Shown here piece after piece: positions 33,295 to 45,500 of a stretch of 64,000 nt of DNA (its first letter is position 1; every line of letters starts with the position of its first letter). A model generated the notes under the pieces. It was not told where the DNA came from, did not search any database, and saw nothing but the letters and a program-made list of their open reading frames with translations. A program made the translations under genes and the position numbers. The DNA is taken from NCBI RefSeq assembly GCF_021018805.1, contig NC_086254.1, forward strand, positions 22,557,300 to 22,621,299, given 5' to 3'. This DNA comes from Prinia subflava (Eukaryota > Chordata > Aves > Passeriformes > Cisticolidae).

Positions 33295-36200
33295 TTGGGA
33301 ACAGCTCTGCAAAGGGGCCTTTGGGATTTTACCCTGCACCAGGGAGAGACGATGCTTGTGATCAACTCCCACCATGGAAGCAGTCTGCTCAGCCTCAGAC
33401 ACTATTTACAGGGGATGCTGGGCTCACAGTGTTGCTGTTTGCAGGAGTAGTTGTGGGAGGGTTTTTTTTTAATGGTTAAATTCAATCAGGAATGTGCCAA
33501 GATAGCATGAAATCAACTAAATGTAATTAAGCAAAAACTATTAGCTTGATTGCTAAACCAGTCTTCCTCTCATGAATATGCATGAGAATAATTGATATTA
33601 ATTCTTCTCAAATCTGAGGCAAATTAGTCCTGCATATTATAGTGTAGAATCTTTTGGAAGACTAAACCAGTTCCACTGCTGCTTTCTCACCAAAAGGCAT
33701 AACGAGTCTTGCTGCAGGGAGATTCACCGAGTCATTGGTACCATCCTGAGTTGCTGCATGGAGAGGAAATTAGAACAGAGCTCAAGTGATGTTTTGTCTG
33801 CAAAAGACAACGACCTGTTTAACATTTCTTCCAGAAATGTGTTAGGAAAAGTGGCAAATCCATTTCCCAGCATCAGCCTCACTAATGACATTCTGAAGAG
33901 ACAGGGAAGCCTGCAGGAGCAGCAAATCCCTGTGGACAGAAAGGCAATACCCTGTCCTGTTTAATGTGTTTGGTACCAGCATGGCCCTGCCAGCTGGGGG
34001 TCCAGGGGTCCCCAGGCTGCTCCCTGGGGCTGACTTCAGCTCCCTGGGGCTGCTGCAGGTCGTGGGGCTTCTTCACTGGGTTTCAGAGGGCATTTTTTTT
34101 AAAATGGATGCCTAGACTAAGGGTAAAAAGTTTAGGCTGAGGCATTTCTGCTGCCTCACGAGCTGTGCTTGGGGTGCAGCCTCCCAGCAGTGTTTGCCTG
34201 GACACACCCAGCCTGAGGTAAGGAGAGCTTTGGTGGCATCCCTTGCACGGATGGGAGAACCTCGGGCTCACACAGGGGATGGCAGCTGTTACCCTTGCAG
34301 TGCCCAGCAAAGAAACTGAATATTAACATTCTTCTTTTTTTTTCAGAAGAGACTTATGAAGCTTCTGCAGCTGGTGGGAAACAGAGTTGCAGGATCACTT
34401 CAAGCTCTCAGCACCTTCCCAGCTCTTCGTTCTTTCTTCTGCTAAAACCTTTTGCTTTCTTCTCAGCTTCTTGGCTCTCCACCATGCCCACACCCCTCCT
34501 CCTGTCTGGCAGGCAGAGCTTGTGTCAGACAAAGGACTTTGATGCAGGGACACTTCCACACAGGAGTCACCTCCCCAAGCCAGGGTTCCCAAGGCTTTTC
34601 TCTGGAGCAGAGCGTGGAACCCTCGCTGACAGCTTTGGCACAAAGTGAATGAAGTCTTTTAATCTCAAGCACAGATGGTTCTTCCCTTTATAAGCACCAA
34701 ACACTGGATTAGATGTCACATATTTAATAAATAGCAACAACTGTATACAAACTGTTTACAAAAGCAGCTAACAAGTAATCCTTGGCAGCAAATCATTCAT
34801 ATTAGCATGAGGCTATAGCAAGTGGTAAGTGGAGCCAGTGGACAGCAAATCTGAGTGAACATAAAAGCAAAGGCAGCTCTACATCAGCAGTTCAATAAGA
34901 GAGTTTGATCTTGCCTCACTATGAGAGTTTTGGTGTATTCCAGCTATAAATATAGAGGATGAAACAGAGCTATGAAGATATGTATCTTTGTTGGGATTCT
35001 TCCCCCTTTTTTTCTGTTTGTTTATTGTTGTGTTGCTTTTGAGGTTTTTTTAAACTCAATTTGAGCTCAGAAAATGCTCAAACTGAAGTGTTTGCTGGCA
35101 GTCTGGGAATAATCACTCCATGCTCGCTGACTTCTGGACATTGACACGAGAACAAACCTTTCCAAAGCACAGGGGATGAACTCCTGCTTGGACAGCCCTC
35201 GGCTCTCCCACAGCTTTGCCAGCCCTTCCCACCTCCCTGCAGCCCCACGTGCTCCCAGCACGCACAGCCCAGGCAGCGCCTGCCTCACCCAGAGCAGCCC
35301 CTTCCTGCTCCAGCCCCCTGGAATTGCATTTACAGGAGGAAAGGGAACCAAGCCCCACTGGCCGCTTCGATGGGGAGCAGAGCTGGGGTTTGTTCTGTTT
35401 CCTGGAGGGGTTGGGCTGTTCGATTTTTAGTGGTTGGTTTATTGATATTTTGCACTTTCTCCTAATAAAAGTCACCTGAAACTGTTTGGAAGATGCAGGT
35501 GCTGCCTTCTAGTGAAGGTTTATTGGAGAGAGGGGAGAGGAAGATAAAGGCTTCCTGGAAGTGGCAGCTGAACAGTGCCAGGTGGTACATCCTATTTTAA
35601 TCCAAGTGGAGAATTGCAAAGAGCAGCATTGAAAATTAAGGGAAATTATACACCTCACTGGGTTTTAGTGCATTTTTCAGTTACTTTTTTTTTTTTTTAA
35701 TTTTTTTTAAATTTTTTTTTTAATTTGGGGTTTCTGTGTTAATATAGGATGGTCCCACACTGTACACTGGGTGTACAGTGGTACTGGGTGGTAGAAATTA
35801 ATCTTGTCATGAATGTACTTCTCTGAAGGGCTGAGCCTTCCTGAGCACTTAATTTGAGCTGATTGGACTGGCTCATTAGCATAGCAGCAGATTTTGGAAT
35901 AGCAAAGTCAGACCTTACTTGAACTTGTTGGCTACATTAACACTGTTTTTCTTTTTCACCCCCACCTCTGTCCATGAATAATAATACCCAGTACCCCCTT
36001 TTTTAAAAACCCTACCAACTGTCCTAGTAACTATCTGCCAAACAAACACACACTGACATTAAGAGAAGCACACTAAAGCGCCTGAGTTTTGTTTGGCAGA
36101 GACAGAACTTGTCATTCCAGGGAAACGTGCGGTTTTGATGTCCTGGGAAACTCGAGATCTTCTGTCAGGCACAGGGTCCTGTTATCTCACCCATGGAGCA

Positions 36201-36570
36201 CACTGTGAGTGCAGCAGCTTTGGGGTTTGCAAACACACACAGCGCCTGGCCTGGGGCCAGGTCCCGGCTGCTCCGTGGTTCTGCTCTGGAATGCCAGAGC
36301 TCTGGAATGTCACTGCAGCTCAGCTGGACACCCTGGCCCGGCCTCGCTGCTCCTCTCAGAGCAGGGCTCTGCCTGACCCACCCTGTGGTTCAGGGCACTG
36401 CAGGGAAGCAGCCCGAGCGTGGTCTGGATGTTTCAGTTCTGGCTCTGCTTGGCCAGCAGAAAACCCCTCCCCGTTCCCCTGCACAGCCGGGAACAGGGGC
36501 TGGGACAGGTCCAGGTACCAGCGTGTGCAGGGCTGTGCATCCCCTGCAGGCTGGGACAGGTGCAGTGCAT
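33295..36570. other. KCNB2 intron, part 2
   Basis: Unique intronic DNA. An AT-rich block at about 33500-33640, with several TAATTA-type motifs and ATGAATATGCATGAG, resembles a conserved regulatory element. A T-rich tract (35686-35725) and a perfect 10-bp inverted repeat (35758-35780) follow. No gene was recognised. Confidence 0.6.
35686..35725. repeat. T-rich homopolymer tract
   Basis: Four T runs are separated by AA or AAA, about 40 bases. Confidence 0.9.
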
Positions 36571-36675
36571 GCAGGGCCAGCGTGTGCGAGGCCAGCGTGT
36601 GCAAGGCCAGCGTGTGCGAGGCCAGCGTGTGCAAGGCCAGCGTGTGCAGGGCCAGCCTGTGCAGGGCCAGCGTGT
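36571..36675 (+). repeat. 15-bp minisatellite, seven units
   Basis: GCRAGGCCAGCGTGT or GCAGGGCCAGCGTGT repeats exactly seven times with a 15-bp period. The middle units alternate GCGAGG and GCAAGG. The period is a multiple of three, so each frame stays open, but there is no gene context. Confidence 0.95.
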
Positions 36676-36699
36676 GCAGGGTGTGCATCCCCCGCGGGC

Positions 36700-39600
36700 T
36701 GCGGGCACTGCAGGGGCAGAGGCTGCCCGGGAGAGCCCCTGCCCTGCCGGGCAAGGTCAGCACAGCCTCCGCCTCCCCCAGCGGCTGTGTCTGCCATCAG
36801 GCTGCATTATCCCTAACGAGCTGTGGCACACGCTCCGGCTCCCTGCTCTGCCATCAGGACGCGCTGCCGGGGCCGCTGCAGCGCTCCTGCGGCGGGGGAG
36901 CCTCCCCAGCCTCCCTGCGGGCAGCAGCGCTGCCGGGGCTCCGCAGCTCTGCCGTGCCCGCGACCCCAGCGGGGTTTGCAGACCATCCCCGCTCCGATGT
37001 CGCCGCTCAAACACGGCTCCCCCTGCCCGCAGTGCCAGCACCTCTCACTGGCAGCCTGTGACCCTCACTGCTGCCCGGTGCCACCTGCCCGTCCTGGCCA
37101 GGGGGAAGCTGCTCAGCAGGTTTGGAAATGGAACACAGGGAGAAACCTGCTGCTGAGGGGGAAAAACAAATCCAGTCCAGACTGGGAGCTGTTTAAAGAG
37201 GGCAAAATAATAAGGGAAAAAACACTCACGTGCCAGGGAAATGAGTTTATAAGAATTATCAAGGGATGTAGAATAACCTTTCAACGGTTGCAGTCTGGCA
37301 CAGATGTGAATGAGCATCCCTGGCAGCTGAGGGCTCTCTCTCCATGTGTTCCATGGAATGAGCTGGCAATTCCCACGGCCGTCCTGAGCAGCCAGGCTGC
37401 TCAGAGCAGCTAATATTGGCTGATGGTTTTCCTTTATTTCTTGGAAAGAAAAAACAGTCCTAAGGGCAGTGACACTGGAGCCATGTGTCCCAATTAACCT
37501 GCTGCAGGTTGTGTCAATCTGCTCCCTGCTGCATCCCCTTTGTGGGGCACAAAGCGTGTCTGTTCCCATGGCCACTCTCCCCTGGGAAAGAGAGAGGAAG
37601 CAAAAAATGTGCTGCTTTCTATTTATGAATGTCCTGCCTTTCCTGCAGCCAGGATGAAGGGTCTGACTTCTTTTCACTCTCTCTCTCTTTCCCATTTCTC
37701 TGTCAATTGATTGCTCACTGCCAAAGGGCATTATTGGCTTCAAAAGCTTCATTTTCTGGTTCCTGAGCTGCTCATCCTCTCCTGGCTCATTGCTGTTACT
37801 GGAGGTCACATCCAAGCCCCAGAGTCTTTAGGCTGTTTTGGATTTGACCTTGAGAGCTTCTTTTGCTCACCCCATCACATGAAACAGTCCTTTGATCACT
37901 GTAGGCATATACTTAAAAAAAAATAAATCCAGTGGGCAGAGATTATTTAATTGTATCCGTGGTTAGTGGAAATAAGCTGGAACCAAAACATTCCCAGCCA
38001 GGTTTGAAGAACAGCAGTGCCAGGGGCACCCCTGCTCTCTGTGGGGTCAGGGTCTGTGGCACACACCAAAACTGGCTTCAGTTCTGTACCTGAGCAGCAA
38101 CCGTGCAGGGCCGGAGAGGGAGGGATGGGTCCTGTTCAAAGAGGTCTTAATCAAATCCACCCCCTTCTACACCTCAAGGTTTTGCTCCGAAGTCGAGTTA
38201 AACCACAAAGCTACTAAAGATCCCAATTAGCAAAGGGAGGGATAATGAAGACACAAGGAGGAACATTAGTGGCAAAGCTGTGCTCCTGGATTGTTTCGGT
38301 ACTCCACGGGGGAGCACTGAGTTCCTGACAATTTACCTTTCAAATCTCTCAAATAAACAACTCCTGGAAATTGCCAAAACATCATTAACACGAGCAGCAG
38401 CAAACAGCAGGGTGGCTTTGTCAGCCGCCAGCAGAGGCTGCTCTCCCCAGCCGCCGAGAGCAGAGGCTGAGGCCACGCCGGCCGCTTTGGCTCCTTGTGC
38501 AGGGGGCACGGCTGTGGGACCCCTCCCTGCACCCCCGGTGGGAGCCCACCACCCCCACTCACACCGGTGTGCCCCTGCTGCAGCCCGAGCACAACTCCAG
38601 CAGCCTAAACAGCATTTTGAAAGATCGGAGTACGGGCTGGAACGGGTCTCCCCTTAGAGCCACCTTCTGCAAAACCTCTTCTGTCTGCCCGAAAAAGGAA
38701 TTCCCAAAGAAATGAGCTTGAAGCTAGTGTGGGACCACGGTCAGCCCCTGGAAAGGCAGCCTGGAAGAAGGGGTCTGGAGTGCATCTTGCAGGGCTCTCC
38801 CTTTCTCTTCCAAGACTTCTCCCTCCAGGTTTGGATGCTCAGCAGAATCTCACTTGGATCCTGTATCCCCTTCCAAACCTGCTGCTTACAGAAAACAATT
38901 GCAGCCAATTTTCTTTTATGCGAATATGGTGGAAGATGGAAAAGAAATGGGGGATTTGGAGGGGATTGGGCAGTTTCTCAAAGAAAAATATGTTACTGTT
39001 AAAAAATTCTTTTGAAGAAAAAGTAACAATCACCAAGTTACTGTGTTTGCAGTGCAGTGGCTGTGATGCCTAAAGATTTTTTAGCTTTTTAGATATTTTT
39101 CATATATTTGTAGCCTTGTAGGTTTTTAATCTACAGTTCCGTGGTTTCTAGTACTTTTCCTGCCTTTTCTCACAGTAAGCTAACCCTTACTAACACATTC
39201 TTGAAAATCTGTTTAGTCTTATTCTTAAGAAGATAATTTCTGACAAAATCTTGTTTTCTACCAGAACTTAAGAGACATAACAAGAAATGGGGCAAAGAAA
39301 CCCCAGGACCAACTCCAAGGGGCTGACCCAAGGGTGGGTTACTGGGTCAGCTGATCTATTGGATGTACCTGCTAGATATACTAATTAATTAACCTTATAA
39401 AATTGTAGAAATCCTTTATCACGTGTGCGCAGAGCCATATTTGTGCACCTGAAAGCTTTCACCAAGGAGTTGCTTTTTATATTATCACTTTTAATACTGA
39501 TTGGAAAGTTTGTGTGTTTTTATTCCAGGCAACAGCTGCTGCTTTGAAATCAGGCTCTGGCAGATGTTATTTTGGGGTATTTAAGCCAGGCTCTTGCTGT

Positions 39601-39770
39601 CACCATCTCAATGTTCTTGGCTTTGTTACTGTTTCTCTGTTTTATTATTCTGAAGAAAATAGCTCTGTCAGTGTTCTTTTTCTGGCGAGGAGGGGCCGAG
39701 CCGGCAGCACATGGACGGGCTCCGGCAGCGGTGCTCGATGCTGTCCCTGCCTCCTGCTGCCGCCAGGTGC
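36700..39770. other. KCNB2 intron, part 3
   Basis: GC-rich to 37100, then mixed composition. No exon, RNA gene or recognisable mobile element was seen. Confidence 0.55.
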
Positions 39771-39980
39771 CTCAACCCCGGGATCCCCTCCCGGGGCTCT
39801 GCGGTTCTGTGCCTCAACCCCGGGATCCCCTCCCGGGGCTCTGAGGGTCCGTGCCCCGTCCCCGGGATCCCCTCCCGGGGCTCCGCTGTCCGGTGCCCCT
39901 TCCCCGGATTCCCTCCCACGGCCCTGTGGGTCCGTGCCCCGTCCCCGGGATCCCGTCCCGGGGCTCCGCTGTCCGGTGCC
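39771..39980 (+). repeat. 42-bp minisatellite, five units
   Basis: Units starting at about 39771, 39813, 39855, 39897 and 39938 share CCCCGGGATCCCCTCCCGGG. Each unit is itself partly self-complementary (CCCCGGGA with TCCCGGGG). The fourth unit is the most diverged. Confidence 0.9.
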
Positions 39981-39984
39981 CCCC

Positions 39985-40865
39985 GTGCCGCCTCCCGCAG
40001 CCCCCGGTCCGAGCCGCGGTCCCGCGGCCGAGCCCTGCCGGGGCTGCCCTGCCCGGCTGCGGAGCTCCAAAGTCGCGGCGCTCCAAGGTCCCGGTGCCCC
40101 CGCACGGGGCACGGCCCAGCCACGTTTTCACAGAGAACAGCTCCAGAAGAGCCGAGTGTGTCTGCCTGGGGGAGGTTCCTGGGCTGCTTCTCCTCCCAGT
40201 TCAGGCTGCTCCAAAAAGCAAACACAGAACCTGCTCTGCTCAACGTTTCCTGACACAAAGCCACTGCTCTGCTGTGTTGCTTGTGACAGTGCCACCACAA
40301 AGTGTCTGTTCCTTGTGCTCCCTATTCTGATATCCCAGCCTGAGGCTTAAAAGTTGGCTTATTCCCCCTTTCCCAGCCGTCTCCCACATCACCTCCTATG
40401 GGGCCAGGAGTACAAAAACACTAAGCCTTGTTGCTAATGGCCTAAAAAATGATTTGATCAGTGATGTAAAAGGAGTGACGAGCCTGCAGGATGGAAAAAA
40501 TGCCAGATAGACAGTAAGACTAATGAGGCAATGCGTAAATCCAGGCATTTTCTAACAGACGGGACACGGCAGCGTTGACATGTATATTATTAAAAGGGAC
40601 ATTAAAACACAGACAAAACAATAGCCCGGGTTGGCCATAGCTTGATTTACGCAGTGGAAACATTTTTTCTTCTGAAGGCAAAGGCAAGAAACATAGAAAG
40701 CTACGCTTGGGAGTAAAGCCACAGCACGGTGAGCAGAGATGCTTGGCTGTATCCAAGCACAGCTGGCTCTGCAGCTCTGGGGCCAGGCTGCTCCTGCAGC
40801 GTTCCCTGGGCTCCACGAGATAAACCAGCACTGTGTCCCCACAGGGAAAGGGGAGCCAGATCCCT
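39985..40865. other. KCNB2 intron, part 4
   Basis: The GC-rich shoulder of the preceding repeat continues to about 40100, then unique sequence. No gene was recognised. Confidence 0.5.
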
Positions 40866-40955
40866 GAGACAGCTGGGGGACAGCTGGGGGGACAGTTCAG
40901 GGGACAGTTCAGGGGACAGCTGGGGGGACAGTTCAGGGGACAGCCCAGGGACAGC
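40866..40955 (+). repeat. About 14-bp GGGGACAGYTSRG repeat
   Basis: Six to seven units of GGGGACAGCTGG or GGGGACAGTTCA. Confidence 0.88.
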
Positions 40956-40959
40956 TCGG

Positions 40960-42177
40960 TTCGGTAGGCACGGGGGCTGTCGGCAGCAGCAGCCCTGGAG
41001 CGCAGGGCTGGGGAGGGGAGGAGAACTCCTGGACGGGAGCACGGCTCACTATGGGGTGTCTAATGTGACAAGTCTGTATTTTTGCCTGCCTGCTTTAACT
41101 GGAGAACCCCTTGGAAATTCCAGTGGTAAAGTGCAGAAAACCGTACAGCAAAAACCCTGAGTCATCTGTCTCAAACTGTCATAGCAGCTTCCCCTGTCAA
41201 TCCACATGACCCACTCAATTCTCATCCATTTTCCTCCGTTTTGGGGGAGTTGTGAAAAATAACTACAACCATTCCAACTGATTGGTTATAACATATGCTC
41301 AAACTACAGTGATTTGGCCAAATTTTCCTAAGGCTGTGCCACATCTTAGGCTTTTTATAATCCAGACAAGAGCAGCAGACACAATCAGGGGACTTGGTCT
41401 GTGCCCAGGGCAGACAGGCCACAGCTCAGTGCTCTGCAGCAGCTCAGACAGGGGAAAATATAAAAAAAGAATGTAATTACTAATGTCATTTTCCATTGAG
41501 ATAGCACATGAAATCAATCTATCATGCTAAATCTACAAGTTCCAATCTGTATACATAAGGTATATTAAGGGCTTTGGAAAGATTAAGACTAGCTCCTACG
41601 TGTCTGTGTGCGTATAAGCACCGATTGTTTTATCTGTGAATTACCTGCCTCTGCAGACAAGGCAAAGATAAGGAAAGCAGCCTTGTGGGGAGCAGCATCT
41701 GTGGGAGTGTTGGCTCAGAGCTGAGCTCTGCCTCTGCTGATGTAAAAACATCCAGAGCCAGGGGAGCCCAGAGCAGCTGCCCTCGGCCGTGTGCTCTGCC
41801 CCGAGCCTTGCTCCCTGCCCAGCCATGTCCCCAGCTAACCAAGGTGTTCCTGACACCTCTGCCGACTGCCTCCTCCTCAAAAAAATATCACTGATCATTT
41901 CCGTGTTAAAAAATACAGCGTTGATAAAATACAGCATTAAAATGCCGTAGTGACTGGGGCTGCTGGGAAGAAGCTCCTTCCTCAGAGCGGGAGGGGATCC
42001 CCCGTGGCCTTTCCAGGAGAAATTCCTTAAGGAGCACCTGGGACAGGCTGAATGAGAGCTCAGGACTCGGTGATTTTCACACTCCCTCTGGTTTGGGGGC
42101 TGCTCCCCTTGCCCCGACAGCCGCCGGGGTCTGTGGCTGCTCCCAGAGAGTGACTGGGGCTCAGCCGGGCTGTGGGC
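40960..42177. other. KCNB2 intron, part 5
   Basis: No exon, repeat or RNA gene was recognised. Confidence 0.5.
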
Positions 42178-42466
42178 CCGGCTCTGGCAGGGCTCTGGCA
42201 GGGCTCTGGCAGGGCTCTGGCAGGGCTGTGGCTCTGGTGGGGCTCTGGCTCTGGCTGTGGCTCTGGCAGGGCTGTGGCAGGGCTCTGGCAGGGCTGTGGC
42301 TCTGGCAGGGCTGTGGCAGGGCTCTGGCAGGGCTGTGGCTCTGGCAGGTCTCTGGCTCTGGCTCTGGCAGGGCTGTGGCAGGGCTGTGGCAGGGCTGTGG
42401 CAGGGCTCTGGCAGGGCTCTGGCTGTGGCAGGGCTGTGGCAGGGCTCTGGCTCTGGCTCTGGCAGG

Positions 42467-42551
<85 letters not shown>

Positions 42552-42570
42552 CAGGGCTCTGGCAGGGCTC
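42178..42570 (+). repeat. GGCTCT hexamer / GGCTSTGGCAG compound repeat
   Basis: The left part mixes GGCTCTGGCAG and GGCTGTGGCAG (11 bp) with hexamers. The right part (about 42466-42550) is a nearly pure GGCTCT hexamer run of about 14 units. It reads open in several frames, but this is low complexity. Confidence 0.93.
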
Positions 42571-42574
42571 TGGC

Positions 42575-45500
42575 ACAGCCTGCCTGAGGGAACCCGTGCG
42601 GCTCCTCAGAGCTCACCTGGGCTGGCCCCAGCCCAGCAGAGCCCTCCCAGCACTCCCAGCCTGCGGGCCACCAACGCCACCCCTGAAAAGATTGTCGTGC
42701 TGGGTAAAGGCCCATTACCAGGACTTCCTGGCTTAGGCGGCTGTATATAGCAGCAGCAATCCTATTATGCTGATCCTAAACTGTCCTCCACCGAGCAGTG
42801 AAGTGAACTTTCAGAACACCAGAAGCCTAATTAAGCCTGCAAGCCCGCTGTGAGCAGCTCGATTCTGCCTGTGTGCAGCCGCGGGGTCAGGTTATGGCAG
42901 GAAACACAAACACCTGTACCACACACACGCCAGGGGCTGCTCCCTGTCCCCAGTCTGCTGCTTCGAGGAAATGCAGTGAGTTCTTTGTAGGAAGAGCTGT
43001 CCTACTAATTCTTTATGACAGAGAGCCCAAATCCATGCCCACATACCCGCGGCAATGACTCTGCCCTCGCAAATGGCTGTGCCAAGGCTGAAGGCTCACA
43101 CGCTTCTGTATTTTTGTTGCACAGCTGTGAGATTAGAGAAACCTGGTACTGATCAGCGAGGCCCTGAGCCTGGCCTTTCTGCAGAGGCTGTGAAAAAAGC
43201 AATATTCTGCCTACACCAGTGCAGGGCAGCTGGGGTGCAGCAGCCCTGGTGCCTGAGCAGCTGCCTCAGGCTGTGCCACAGTGTCAAGGCAGATTGGAAC
43301 GGCCTGGCTGCCTCAGCCTGGCTGCATCAGGCTGGGTGACAACATCCGTGTTTCTCCCAAACAGCTTTTCACACCTGACAGTCCTTGAATGCCTCCAGAA
43401 AAAGCTGAGTATGGAGGAGCATTCCTGGGCTCCAGAAAACCAAAGGGATGAGCAAGGGGGGAGCAGCTGCAGCTGGAAAGGGCTAAATGGATGATTATCC
43501 TAAAATTTTAACATTGCTAACTAATGTCTTAGAGATTGCGTTAGAAACCCCCGCACAGCTCTCAGTGCTGCACACAGCTCATCTCTCCCTGCTATGGCAC
43601 TCTGTGAGGCATGGGCAGGAGCAGACCTGACCCCAGGGTGTCACAGCACATCTGAGCACAGCAAGAGGTGCTGGCATCACCCTGTGCACGGCCAGCACGG
43701 CTCAGCTGCTAACCACCACTAAACGTGGATTTCTGCAACTTTTTCAAAGCTTCCTTGTGCCTTTTCCTAATGGAGGGCACATTTAGCTCTAGAAATGAAT
43801 ATCTTCAAATGCTTGCTTTCTTGGTGTAACAGACTGAGACAGGCTAAATATTTGTGCTCTTGTCTTGCCTGGCTGGTAACCCAGATTCTATTAGTGAAGC
43901 ACAACTGGGTCATGAGAATTAATATTAGCATCTGCGTTAGCTGTTTTATTTACAGCACTGTGGCTGTCAAAAGTTGTGGTAGCTCAGAAGGAACGTGGTT
44001 TATTCATGCTGACACCAGCAGTGCAAGAGCTGGATGAAGGCTGGCTGGCTCCTCAGGCCCAGGCTGGGCAAACGCCCTGTGAGCAGCCTGGGCAGTGTGG
44101 GGTGAGGGGGACAGCTCGTCCCAGTCCTCATGGGCCAGCAAAAGCCTTGGCTGGCAACAGCCCAACAGCATCCACTGTTCCTCTGTACTGCCCAAACCAG
44201 AGCCAGCGCTCCTGAAGAACAGGATGGAAGGACCCTTAGGTTATGGTTCAGTTATAAAAACTCTGATCACTGCTTCAATATAATTAAGGAATTAATTAAC
44301 TTCCAGCTCAGTAATTATGGAAGCTCCAGCCCCATGAAGCAGCAGCGCATCCCACAGGTCCTGTGGGGCTGGCAGTGGCCAGCGGGGGGGACACCCCACA
44401 GGTCCTGCCTGGGGCAGAGGGGTGGGGCTGCAGCAGCCTGGCAGGAGCCGGGCACGCAGGGCTGGGGGGCAGCACCGCTCCTGTGCTCACCAAGGGCAGA
44501 AGATGCACTGGAGGGGGGCCCGTGGCTCCTCTCCCCACAATGCTGCAGCCAGAGCTGTGCATGCACTGCAGGGCCAGCCTGTGCCTCCCCCCTGCAGCCT
44601 GAGCTGTGGGGCTGCCAGCAGTGCAGCTGCAGCCCTGCAAGGTGGAGCTCCACTGCCGTCTCAGGCAGCTGCCACCTCCCTGCCATGCTCTGTCTCCTTT
44701 CCAAAAACACCAAGATTGATGACCAAGGGCCAACCATCCTGTAAACAAAGCCATGCTGGGTTTCAGCTTTATATGAACTGAGATAATACAAATTTCTGAG
44801 TAACTGAAGTCCCAGCAGGGAGGTCTTTAAATAACTATTGTCAGGGGGCTTTTTATCAGCAGAATTATTAGAAATATTTTATCTTATCAGACAAAACAGT
44901 ATCAATTTATCATTCAGTCTGCTCAGAAAAATCATGAACAAAGAAAACTAGAAAACAGTTTCACAAACTGTCTTTACTAGGCAACAACACCGTCAATTCT
45001 CTGGTAGCTAAAAGTCATGTTAAACAGTATAAAACAGCAGAGCAGAGCTTGAGACAGCCGTGCCAGGCAGGAGAGGAGCTGGGCTGGGCTCTGCTGGTGC
45101 CCAGGGGAGCTGCCTTTGCCTTGTGCTCAGGCCAGGGATGGAACGAGCTTGGGAGCTCAGGGCAGGGCAGCACTGCACTGAAATTCTCCCTCAACCACGG
45201 TAACTGCACTGTCCTTTCACCACGGGGGCCAGGACATCGCCTCCTGCCCTGCCTCCTGCCCCTGCCTGCCTGCTGGGCAGCCCAGGGATCACTGAACTCA
45301 CCAGAGCATCCTCCCACGTGGGCCACAGAAATTCTCACACTGCTCTCGTATTCCTGTCTCAGTTGTTGTATGGATAAATTCTTAAGCTATTATATCACAA
45401 TAAAGGCAACATCTATTTTTTAAAATGAGGAATCTGGTGGTCCCAGAGCCAGAGGTATTGTTCCCTGTTGGATACATCAGCTGCTGAGTTTCTTTTTTCC

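Noticed and set aside
36571..36675. Coding pentapeptide-repeat protein
   Set aside because: The 15-bp period keeps all frames open, and there is no start, splice or homolog context.
41641..42750. Frames of 159-311 codons over the GGCTCT array
   Set aside because: Low-complexity dipeptide translations in every frame.
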